From assembly GCA_040758475.1 (NCBI GenBank), contig JBFLVN010000149.1, forward strand, positions 1 to 9,100: a stretch of 9,100 nt of DNA, given 5' to 3'. This document shows positions 1-5,971 of this stretch, piece by piece. Source of the stretch: JBFLVN01 sp040758475. Lineage in GTDB: Bacteria > JAGRBM01. Made by a program: the position numbers and the translations under genes. The number at the start of each line of letters is the position of its first letter. Position 1 is the first letter of the stretch. The notes beneath the pieces were generated by a model. That model had not been told where the DNA came from and did no database searches. It was given only the letters and a program-made list of their open reading frames with translations.

Positions 1-2
1 TG

Positions 3-41
3 GCGGGACGGGGGCTTTTAAAAGCGCTTCCGAACTCCCGC
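3..41 (-). terminator. Possible weak terminator hairpin after glnA
   Basis: Directly after the glnA stop codon (TAG at 44-42) there is an imperfect inverted repeat. The outer arms are GCGGGA (3-8) and TCCCGC (36-41), and they enclose the perfect 12-bp palindrome GCTTTTAAAAGC (14-25). No T-run follows on the minus strand before the window ends, so it is not a textbook intrinsic terminator. It may be a 3' mRNA-end structure. Confidence 0.3.
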
Positions 42-1457
42 CTAGGAGTCGAAGTAGTGGAGGAACTCGATCGGGTGCGGACGCATCCGGAGCGGGTCGA
101 TCTCGTTGACCCGCTTGTAGTCGATCCACGTCTCGATGAGGTCCTTCGTGAAGACGTCGCCCTGGAGGAGGAACTCGTGGTCCTTTTCAAGGTTCACGAG
201 GGCCTGATCCAGCGAGCCCGGGCAGCTCGGAACCTTCTTGAGCTCCTCGGGATCGAGGCTGTAGAGGTCCTTGTCGAAGGGTTCGCCGGGGTCCATCTTT
301 TTCTTGATCCCGTCGAGTCCCGCCATGAGCATGGCCGCGAAGGCGATGTAGGGGGTCGCCGTCGGATCGGGGAAACGGACTTCCACGCGCTTGGCCTTGG
401 GGCTCGGGCTGTACATCGGGATGCGGCAGGAAGCCGACCGGTTGCGCGAGCTGTAAGCGAGGTTCACGGGCGCTTCGTAGCCCGGGACGAGCCGCTTGTA
501 GGAGTTCGTCGTCGGGTTCGTGAACGCGCAGAGGGCCGGGGCATGCTTGATGATGCCCGCGATGTAGTGGAGGGCCATGTCCGAGAGTCCGGCGTAGCCG
601 TTGCCGGCGAAGAGGGGCTTGCCGCCCTTCCAGATGGACTGGTGGGTGTGCATGCCCGAACCGTTGTCACCGAAGAGGGGCTTGGGCATGAACGTCACGA
701 CGCGGCCGTGGCGGCGGGCGACGTTCTTACAAATGTACTTGTACCACATCATCTTGTCGGCCTGCTCGACCAGCGGGGCGAAGCGGATGTCGATTTCGGC
801 CTGGCCGGCGGTGGCCACTTCGTGGTGGTGGGTTTCCACCGTGATGCCCACTTTCTGCATCACCATGACCATCTCGCTGCGGAGGTCCTGGAACTGATCC
901 ATCGGGGGAACGGGGAAATAGCCTTCCTTGTTCCGGATCTTGTAGCCGAGGTTCGGGGATTCTTCGCGGCCCGTGTTCCACACGCCCGAGTTGGCATCGA
1001 TATGGTAGTAGGCCTTTTGCTGGGCCACTTCGTAACGGATGTCGTCGAAGATGAAGAACTCGGCTTCGGGGCCGATGAACGCCGTATCACCGATGCCCGT
1101 GCTCTTGAGATAAGCCTCGGCCTTCTGGGCGATGTAGCGCGGGTCGCGGCTGTACTTCTCCTTCGTGATGGGGTCCATCACGTTGCAGATGAAGGAGATG
1201 GTGGGGTACTGCATGAACGGATCGACCACCGTCGAATTCACGTCCGGAATGACGAGCATGTCGGAGGCGTTGATCGCCTGCCAGCCGCGGATCGAACTGC
1301 CGTCGAAGCCGTGGCCTTCCGTGAAGAGCTCCTCGTGGTACTCGGTGATGGGGCACGTCTTGTGCTGCCACCGGCCGAAGAGATCGCAGAACTTGAAATC
1401 GATGAATTCGATTCCCTGATCCTTGATCATTTTGGTTACATCCGCGGGTGTGGTCAT
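42..1457 (-). CDS. glnA: Glutamine synthetase, type I-beta
   Basis: This cytoplasmic enzyme makes glutamine from glutamate, ammonium and ATP and works as a dodecamer. The 471-residue product matches the usual GSI-beta length (about 469) and is complete. Family motifs are all present: DGSS at 52-55, GPEAEFF at 129-135 with the metal-binding Glu, THHHE at 209-213, NGSGMHTH at 265-272, PGYEAP at 325-330 (Glu flap) and NRSASCRIP at 339-347. Tyr399 in DLYSL sits where E. coli GlnA has the adenylylated Tyr397, so control by a GlnE-type adenylyltransferase is likely. The C-terminus RPHPIEF..Y is also typical of GSI. The ATG at 1457 was chosen over an in-frame GTG at 1496 because AGGAGGAGGG lies 9 nt upstream of it. 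It is the last gene of the locus, 108 bp after PII-1. No sigma-54 element was found in that gap, so it is probably transcribed from the PII-1 promoter. Confidence 0.98.
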   Translation of the reverse strand: MTTPADVTKMIKDQGIEFIDFKFCDLFGRWQHKTCPITEYHEELFTEGHGFDGSSIRGWQAINASDMLVIPDVNSTVVDPFMQYPTISFICNVMDPITKEKYSRDPRYIAQKAEAYLKSTGIGDTAFIGPEAEFFIFDDIRYEVAQQKAYYHIDANSGVWNTGREESPNLGYKIRNKEGYFPVPPMDQFQDLRSEMVMVMQKVGITVETHHHEVATAGQAEIDIRFAPLVEQADKMMWYKYICKNVARRHGRVVTFMPKPLFGDNGSGMHTHQSIWKGGKPLFAGNGYAGLSDMALHYIAGIIKHAPALCAFTNPTTNSYKRLVPGYEAPVNLAYSSRNRSASCRIPMYSPSPKAKRVEVRFPDPTATPYIAFAAMLMAGLDGIKKKMDPGEPFDKDLYSLDPEELKKVPSCPGSLDQALVNLEKDHEFLLQGDVFTKDLIETWIDYKRVNEIDPLRMRPHPIEFLHYFDS

Positions 1458-1502
1458 GGGATAATTCCCTCCTCCTTGGCTTTCTTGCCTACTCACACGG
1501 AA

Positions 1503-1530
1503 GCCCGGCGCTCTTTTACGAGCGCCGGGC
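1503..1530 (-). terminator. Hairpin between PII-1 and glnA (attenuator or RNA-stability element)
   Basis: This is a perfect 11-bp GC-rich inverted repeat (GCCCGGCGCTC, 1503-1513, against 1520-1530) with a 6-nt loop, 35 bp after the PII-1 stop and 45 bp before the glnA start. It lacks a T-run on the minus strand, so full termination is unlikely. Partial attenuation, or protection of the upstream or downstream mRNA, fits better. The structure is seen directly; its function is inferred. Confidence 0.5.
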
Positions 1531-1565
1531 CCAATGCCCCGTTCAAAAACCCCGGACGGCTCTTT

Positions 1566-1904
1566 CTAGAGCGCGTCCTTGCCCCGTTCGCCGGTGCGGA
1601 TGCGCACCACGTCTTCCAAGGGCAGGATGAAAATCTTGCCGTCGCCAATGCGGCCCGTGTTGGCGGTCTTCTGGATGACCTCCACCACTTGCTTTACCTT
1701 TTCGTCGGGCACGGCGATTTCCAGCTTGATCTTGGGGAGGAAATCGACGACGTACTCCGCTCCCCGGTAGAGTTCGGTGTGCCCCTTCTGGCGGCCGAAC
1801 CCCTTTACTTCCACCACGGTCATTCCAAGCACGCCCACTTCCGCGAGGGCGGCCTTCACCTCATCGAGCTTGAAGGGCTTTACGATCGCTTCGATCTTTT
1901 TCAT
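1566..1904 (-). CDS. glnB: PII nitrogen-regulatory protein (copy next to glnA)
   Basis: This is a 112-residue trimeric signal protein that binds ATP/ADP and 2-oxoglutarate. It passes nitrogen and energy status to its targets, typically AmtB, the GlnE adenylyltransferase and NtrB. The standard PII sequence runs from end to end: MKKIEAI start, T-loop GRQKGHTELYRGAEYVVDFLPK at about 37-58 with Tyr51 (the usual uridylylation site) and Tyr46, then TGRIGDGKIF at 83-92 and RIRTGE at 101-106. The ATG at 1904 follows a GAGAGG-like ribosome site. It lies between amtB1 and glnA. A gene in this place could be named glnB (linked to glnA) or glnK (linked to amtB), and sequence alone does not decide. It differs from PII-2 at 14 positions, mostly conservative; the less conservative ones are L26Q, V31T, V70A, K71G and V76S (this copy first). 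A weaker sigma-54 element at 2030-2045 may drive it together with glnA. Confidence 0.96.
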   Translation of the reverse strand: MKKIEAIVKPFKLDEVKAALAEVGVLGMTVVEVKGFGRQKGHTELYRGAEYVVDFLPKIKLEIAVPDEKVKQVVEVIQKTANTGRIGDGKIFILPLEDVVRIRTGERGKDAL

Positions 1905-2029
1905 GTCCCTCTCTCACTTCCTTGCTAGCGGGCGCCCGCGCCGAGCGCCGCGACCTTTGAATTTTTCCTTCTCACCGAGGGGGGGACCGGCCGAAGCCGG
2001 GCCGCCCCATACCATGCACCCCGTGGGGG

Positions 2030-2045
2030 GGCAACCCCCGTCCCA
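2030..2045 (-). promoter_or_regulatory. Candidate sigma-54 promoter of PII-1/glnA
   Basis: On the minus strand the sequence reads TGGGACGGGGGTTGCC. Against the consensus TGGCACG-N4-TTGCW it has the exact GG-to-GC spacing and differs at C4 (G) and at the last base (C). The predicted start is near 2019, about 115 nt before the PII-1 ATG. The site begins only 15 bp after the amtB1 stop and overlaps a GC-rich inverted repeat (CGGGGG-TTG-CCCCC), so the match could partly reflect base composition. It is weaker than the other two sites. Confidence 0.45.
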
Positions 2046-2059
2046 CAAGGGCGCGGCTG

Positions 2060-3469
2060 TCAGGTGTACCCCACTTCGCCGTGCTGGGTGAGGTCGAGCC
2101 CCTGGGCTTCCTCTTCGTCGCTCACTCGCAGGCCGAAGACCATGTCCGCGATCTTGGCCAGGACGAAGGTCACGACCGCCGATACAACGATCGTGATGAC
2201 GACGCCCTTGATCTGGACGATGAAGGGATCGATCCCGCCGCCGTAGAAGAGGCCGTCTTTACCCGCCGAATTGATGGTCTTGGACGCGAACAATCCGACA
2301 AGCAGGGCCCCGAGCGTTCCACCCATGCCGTGAACACCCAGGACGTCGAGGGAGTCGTCGATTTGCAGTTTCGCCCGAAGGGCCACCGTCTCAAAGCAGA
2401 CGATCCCGCCGATGGCGCACATAACGATGGCGCCCATGGGGGTCACGAAGCCGCAGGCCGGTGTAATGATGACAAGACCACCCACCGCGCCGGACATAAA
2501 CCCAAGGGCCGTGGGTTTCCCGCGCCGGAGCCACTCCCAAAACATCCAGGACGAAGCGGCGGCGGCGGCTCCTAGGTTCGTATTCACGAAGGCGTACCCC
2601 GCCAGGGCGTTGGCGCCCAAGGCGCTTCCGGCGTTAAAGCCGAACCAGCCGAACCAGAGCATCCCGGTGCCGAGAACGGCGAAGGGAAGATTGTGGGGCG
2701 GAGTGATTTCCTTGGGGTAGTCCCGGCGCTTTCCAAGGAGCCAAACCAGGACGGCCGCTGCCACGGCGGCGTTGATGTGCACGACCGTGCCGCCGGCGAA
2801 GTCCATGGCGCCGTCCTTGAAGAGCAGTCCATCAGAGTCCCACACCATGTGGCAGATGGGAGCGTAAGCAATGAGGGCCCACCCCACGAGAATGAAAAGA
2901 TAGGACGAAAACTTGATTCTCTCCGCGATCGCCCCTGAAAACAGGGCGGGCGTAATGATGAAGAACATGCACTGGTAGATCATGAACACGCTGTCGGGGA
3001 TGGTGCCCGACACGCCCGAGCCCACGCCCGAAAGGCCCACAGCCGCCAGATCGCCCACGTATTCGCCGCTCCCGCTGAAGGCGAGCGAATAGCCCACAAG
3101 GGCCCAAGCGATCGAAAGGACGCCCATGGCGACGAAGCTGTGCATCATGGTTCCCAAAACATTCTTCTTGCGGACCATGCCGCCGTAGAAGAACGCAAGG
3201 CCCGGCGTCATGAACAAAACGAGGGCCGAGGCCGCGAGCATCCATGCCGTATCCCCCGTGTCTGCCGTGGGGGCCGCGGGAGCGGCCTCCGCTGGTGCCG
3301 CCGCTTCGGCAGGCGGCACGCTCTCTGTAACTGCTGGAGCCGCTTCGGGCGCTGCATCCTCGGCAAAAGTGATTCCCGCGGATACGACGGAAACAGCTAG
3401 AAAAGCGATGGTACCTAAGGCCGCAAGCCACGCCCTCAAGGCGGGCTCGCGGATCGCAGAACGACCCAT
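2060..3469 (-). CDS. amtB: Ammonium channel, AmtB type (channel 1)
   Basis: This inner-membrane Amt/Rh/Mep channel takes up ammonium; it is trimeric and is blocked by unmodified PII. The 469-residue product starts with a signal peptide (about 1-36, ending ITFA before E37). An Ala/Pro/Glu-rich linker follows (about 37-70), then about 11 membrane segments from about 74 to 448. Diagnostic residues are present: the pore twin histidines H231 (in DFAGGTVVHINA) and H380 (in DVLGVHGMGG), D223, and Phe gate F169 and F278 (in WFGFNAGS). GAIAERIKFS at 179-188 is also conserved. The cytoplasmic tail GLRVSDEEEAQGLDLTQHGE is the E. coli AmtB type that acts in PII binding. The ATG at 3469 has a purine-rich GAGGAGAGAG stretch upstream and a better signal peptide than the longer TTG start at 3499. 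PII-1 follows 155 bp downstream, and a sigma-54 element lies upstream at 3578-3593. Confidence 0.97.
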   Translation of the reverse strand: MGRSAIREPALRAWLAALGTIAFLAVSVVSAGITFAEDAAPEAAPAVTESVPPAEAAAPAEAAPAAPTADTGDTAWMLAASALVLFMTPGLAFFYGGMVRKKNVLGTMMHSFVAMGVLSIAWALVGYSLAFSGSGEYVGDLAAVGLSGVGSGVSGTIPDSVFMIYQCMFFIITPALFSGAIAERIKFSSYLFILVGWALIAYAPICHMVWDSDGLLFKDGAMDFAGGTVVHINAAVAAAVLVWLLGKRRDYPKEITPPHNLPFAVLGTGMLWFGWFGFNAGSALGANALAGYAFVNTNLGAAAAASSWMFWEWLRRGKPTALGFMSGAVGGLVIITPACGFVTPMGAIVMCAIGGIVCFETVALRAKLQIDDSLDVLGVHGMGGTLGALLVGLFASKTINSAGKDGLFYGGGIDPFIVQIKGVVITIVVSAVVTFVLAKIADMVFGLRVSDEEEAQGLDLTQHGEVGYT

Positions 3470-3577
3470 GGGCTCTCTCTCCTCTGGCCCCGGGAGCAAA
3501 AGAAAGCCCGGGGCTCTTCGTTATTCTTCCACCCGGCTTGAAAACGCCTCTGGCCGGAAGGAAGTTCGCGGTTCTCA

Positions 3578-3593
3578 AGCAACCGCCGGGCCA
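3578..3593 (-). promoter_or_regulatory. Sigma-54 (-24/-12) promoter of amtB1
   Basis: The minus strand reads TGGCCCGGCGGTTGCT. This matches TGGCACG-N4-TTGCW at every defined position except A5 (C), with the exact spacing. The predicted start is near 3567, leaving a leader of about 98 nt before the amtB1 ATG at 3469. The site lies between the terminator of PII-2 and the start of amtB1, where an independent promoter would be needed. NtrC or another enhancer-binding protein should act here; no clear NtrC half-sites were recognised in the AT-richer stretch at about 3630-3700. Confidence 0.72.
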
Positions 3594-3730
3594 CCGGGCC
3601 CCTTTCGTGCAAACTTGCGAATCCATGGGTAGTTTTCAGTTATTCACAGGACTCGAATCAAACTATTGAGCCCAGATTTTAAGCAAACGAATCCTTTCGG
3701 CCCAAAAAACAGGCAGCCGCAAAGAAAGAG

Positions 3731-3756
3731 GCCCCCTCCCCCAAAGGGGAGGGGGC
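3731..3756 (-). terminator. Rho-independent terminator after PII-2
   Basis: A perfect 11-bp inverted repeat (GCCCCCTCCCC at 3731-3741 against 3746-3756) has a 4-nt loop. On the minus strand CTCTTTCTTT follows it. It begins 12 bp after the PII-2 stop codon. This should end most amtB2-PII-2 transcripts and separate them from amtB1. Confidence 0.8.
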
Positions 3757-3768
3757 CCGAAGCCTCGC

Positions 3769-4107
3769 TTACAGCGCGTCTTTGCCTTTCTCGCCCGTGC
3801 GGATGCGAACCACGTCTTCCAGCGGAAGGACGAAGATCTTTCCGTCACCAATGCGGCCCGTGTTGGCGGTCTTCTGGATCGAGTCCACCACCTGCCCGGC
3901 TTTTTCATCCGGCACGGCGATCTCGATCTTGATCTTGGGCAGGAAATCCACGACGTACTCCGCTCCGCGGTATACTTCCGTGTGCCCCTTCTGCCGCCCG
4001 AAGCCTTTGACTTCGGTCACGGTCATTCCCTGGATTCCGATCTCGGCGAGAGCCGCCTTGATCTCATCGAGCTTGAAAGGCTTGATGATCGCTTCGATTT
4101 TTTTCAT
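3769..4107 (-). CDS. glnK: PII nitrogen-regulatory protein (copy next to amtB2)
   Basis: This is a second complete 112-residue PII protein, 98/112 identical to PII-1 by direct comparison. The T-loop holds Tyr51 within YRGAEYVVDFLPK, and the nucleotide-binding segments TGRIGDGKIF and RIRTGE are intact, so it should be a functional, uridylylatable trimer subunit. The ATG at 4107 was chosen because GGAGG lies 8 nt upstream and the protein then begins MKKIEAI like PII-1. The ATG at 4122 overlaps that ribosome site. The gene starts 93 bp after amtB2 with no recognisable promoter between them, and a terminator follows it, so amtB2-PII-2 is probably one transcript. Direct linkage to amtB is the classical glnK arrangement, and its likely job is to gate AmtB2. 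Because the copies are so alike, mixed PII-1/PII-2 trimers are possible (inference). Confidence 0.96.
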   Translation of the reverse strand: MKKIEAIIKPFKLDEIKAALAEIGIQGMTVTEVKGFGRQKGHTEVYRGAEYVVDFLPKIKIEIAVPDEKAGQVVDSIQKTANTGRIGDGKIFVLPLEDVVRIRTGEKGKDAL

Positions 4108-4165
4108 AAGTCGAACCTCCATCCTAACAAAGTTACGAGTGCGAACTCGGGGGCGTTCCGAGGGC

Positions 4166-4185
4166 GGGCGCCGCCATGGGCGCCC
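4166..4185 (-). other. Hairpin in the amtB2-PII-2 spacer
   Basis: GGGCGCC (4166-4172) pairs with GGCGCCC (4179-4185) across a 6-nt loop, 15 bp after the amtB2 stop. There is no T-run on the minus strand. It could protect the amtB2 mRNA 3' end or set the channel-to-PII expression ratio. The pairing is seen; the function is inferred. Confidence 0.35.
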
Positions 4186-4200
4186 ACCCCCGATCCCCCG

Positions 4201-5736
4201 CTAGGCTTTTCCCGGTGACATACCCGAGACGCCGGCCACGGTATCGCCGTTGTAAGCTTCGAGTCCCATTTCCGAGACATCGAGTCCACGCATTTCTTCT
4301 TCTTCGCCGACACGCATTCCCAGGGTGTATTTGATCGCCAGCCAGAGCACGAGGCTTACAACCAAGGTATAAATCACCGCCGCAAGGGAACCTTTGAGCT
4401 GAATCAGGAATTGATCCAAGCCGCCGCCGTAGAAGAGGCCGAGCTTGGGTGCCGCATTGCCTTCAGCATTCGCGTAAGGAGCGGCCGCGAAGAGTCCGAC
4501 CGCAAGCGTTCCCCAAACGCCGTTAACGAAATGGACCGCGAGGGCGCCGACCGGATCGTCCATCTTGATCTTGTCGAAGAAGATGACAGCTGCCACACCG
4601 AGGATACCGGCAATGGCGCCGATCCAGAACGAACCCGCTACCGTCACCCAAGCGCAGGGCGCCGTGATGGCCACGAGGCCGGCCAGACACCCATTCAGCG
4701 TCATGGAGAGGTCCGGCTTGCCGAGCACAATCCATGCGGCGCCTGTCGCGGAAAGAATGCCCGCGACGGCGGCGAGGTTGGTGGTCATGGCAATGTGGGC
4801 GATGGCATTCCCATCGGCCGTCATCGTGGAACCGGGGTTAAACCCGAACCAGCCCAGCCACAGGATAAGCGTGCCAAGGGTGGCGAGCGCCATGGAGTGC
4901 CCCAGGATAGGGTGGACTTTGCCGTCTTTCCCAAATTTCCCAAGGCGGGGCCCCAGGATGATGATGCCCGCCAAACCCGCCACGCCGCCGACCGTGTGGA
5001 CAACCGTGGACCCAGCGAAATCCCAAAAACCGCCAGAACCCAGCCAACCGCCACCCCAAATCCAGTGGCCCACCACGGGATAAACGAGGATCGTCAGCAG
5101 AAACGCGAAAACGATGAACGAAATGTACTTGATACGTTCCGCGACGCACCCGGAAACGATGGTGGCCGCCGTGCCGGCGAACACCAACTGGAAGAAGAAT
5201 TTGGCTTCCACCGGCGGGGTCGCCCACGAAAGGCCTGGGTATTTCTCCGGACTGGCTACGTCGACGAAGAGCGCGAGGCTCCCGAGCCATGCCCCTCCCT
5301 CTCCGAACATCATGGAAAAACCGATCAGCCAGAACGCCAACGTAGCGCACGCGAACACCACGAAATTTTTCCCCAAAATGTTCGTCGCGTTCTTGGCCCG
5401 GCAGAAACCGCTCTCCACCAGGGCGAAACCCGCGTTCATCCAAAATACCAAGAACCCGGCGATCATTGTCCAGATCGTGTCCGCGATCACCTTGTGGTTG
5501 GCGACCGTAGCTTTCAGCTCTTCAACAGCTGCCGGATCAACAGCAGGCGCCGCTTCGGCGGCCGGGGCCGCCTCGGCCGGAGCGGCTTCCGCTGCCGGGG
5601 CCGCTTCGTCGGCGAAAGCGCTGCCGACGGTTGAAAGCGAAACCGGAACTACCCAGAGACACGCGAGAACCGCAAGCAGCCAATAGGCTTTTCGCTGATT
5701 CCCCCATCCAAGCGAAGATTCTCTCAGCCTCTTCAT
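4201..5736 (-). CDS. amtB: Ammonium channel, second Amt subtype (channel 2)
   Basis: This is a second Amt/Rh/Mep ammonium channel, clearly not a recent copy of channel 1. The 511-residue product has a signal peptide (about 1-42, cleavage near SAFA-D), an Ala/Pro/Glu-rich linker (43-70), and about 11 membrane segments from about 83 to 475. Before the first helix is a helical stretch, VEELKATVANHKVIADTIW. The first helix NAGFALVESGFCRAKNATNI is the form common in the cyanobacterial/archaeal-type Amt1 group, unlike the YGG form of E. coli AmtB. Pore residues are present: twin His H247 (DFAGSTVVHTVGG) and H402 (GALAVHFVNG), D239, and WFGFNPGS at 296-303. The C-terminal tail has GMRVGEEEEMRGLDVSEMGLEAY plus about 16 extra residues; the HGE of channel 1 is replaced by MGLE. 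The ATG at 5736 follows GGAGG. The longer GTG start at 5820 lies inside the sigma-54 promoter and so upstream of the expected transcript. Confidence 0.96.
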   Translation of the reverse strand: MKRLRESSLGWGNQRKAYWLLAVLACLWVVPVSLSTVGSAFADEAAPAAEAAPAEAAPAAEAAPAVDPAAVEELKATVANHKVIADTIWTMIAGFLVFWMNAGFALVESGFCRAKNATNILGKNFVVFACATLAFWLIGFSMMFGEGGAWLGSLALFVDVASPEKYPGLSWATPPVEAKFFFQLVFAGTAATIVSGCVAERIKYISFIVFAFLLTILVYPVVGHWIWGGGWLGSGGFWDFAGSTVVHTVGGVAGLAGIIILGPRLGKFGKDGKVHPILGHSMALATLGTLILWLGWFGFNPGSTMTADGNAIAHIAMTTNLAAVAGILSATGAAWIVLGKPDLSMTLNGCLAGLVAITAPCAWVTVAGSFWIGAIAGILGVAAVIFFDKIKMDDPVGALAVHFVNGVWGTLAVGLFAAAPYANAEGNAAPKLGLFYGGGLDQFLIQLKGSLAAVIYTLVVSLVLWLAIKYTLGMRVGEEEEMRGLDVSEMGLEAYNGDTVAGVSGMSPGKA

Positions 5737-5803
5737 GGAACACACCTCCACCTGGATGAACCGCGCACGAACCACGGCCCTATCGCCAGGCAGTCCCAGC
5801 ATG

Positions 5804-5819
5804 AGCAAGCGTTGGGCCA
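5804..5819 (-). promoter_or_regulatory. Sigma-54 (-24/-12) promoter of amtB2-PII-2
   Basis: The minus strand reads TGGCCCAACGCTTGCT. It matches the consensus TGGCACG-N4-TTGCW with exact GG-N10-GC spacing and differs only at A5 (C) and G7 (A). The predicted start is near 5793, giving a leader of about 57 nt before the ATG at 5736. It supports the shorter amtB2 start and indicates NtrC-type control by nitrogen limitation. The roughly 100 bp upstream (5820-5924) are AT-richer and could hold enhancer and IHF sites, but no convincing NtrC palindrome was seen. Confidence 0.72.
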
Positions 5820-5924
5820 CGCGGGCCCTGCTCGCATTAAACTGCTGATTTCATGGGGGTTTTTGCGACCAGCGAATGCGGGAAAGCAATTGAATTGATT
5901 AATTCTTAGGCAATGTCTGGCAAA

Positions 5925-5945
5925 CCCGCCTACTGAATAGGCGAG
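5925..5945 (-). terminator. Possible terminator of the GHL13-domain gene
   Basis: On the minus strand an 8-bp stem (CUCGCCUA against UAGGCGGG, one G-U pair) with a 5-nt loop is followed by only TTTG. It lies 26 bp after the stop codon at 5972 and before the sigma-54 promoter of amtB2, a sensible place for a terminator. The short T-run makes it weak. Confidence 0.45.
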
Positions 5946-5971
5946 GTTTTCGCCGCTTTTCCACTAAATGG

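Noticed and set aside
57..1928. 623-codon open frame on the plus strand across glnA and PII-1
   Set aside because: It is antisense to two certain genes, rich in Arg/Val/Glu/His as expected from reverse reading of GC-rich codons, and has no recognisable domain.
2832..3626. 264-codon minus-strand frame overlapping amtB1 out of frame
   Set aside because: It runs through the amtB1 coding region in another frame with Arg/Gly/His-rich low-information sequence and covers the sigma-54 element.
3600..3627. Second sigma-54-like sequence (TGG...TTTGCA) upstream of amtB1
   Set aside because: The GG-to-GC distance is two bases too long, which is normally not tolerated by sigma-54.
4411..5634. 407-codon open frame on the plus strand opposite amtB2
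   Set aside because: It is a shadow of a complete, motif-rich channel gene; the composition (Arg, Gly, His, Pro) is that of an antisense frame.
5737..5820. 28-codon N-terminal extension of amtB2 from GTG 5820
   Set aside because: It lies on top of the sigma-54 promoter and upstream of the expected transcript; the ATG at 5736 has a good ribosome site and directly precedes a signal peptide.
5885..5912. IHF-like AT-rich stretch upstream of amtB2
   Set aside because: It only partly matches the IHF consensus WATCAANNNNTTR (both ends of the TTR part fail), so it is not listed as a site.
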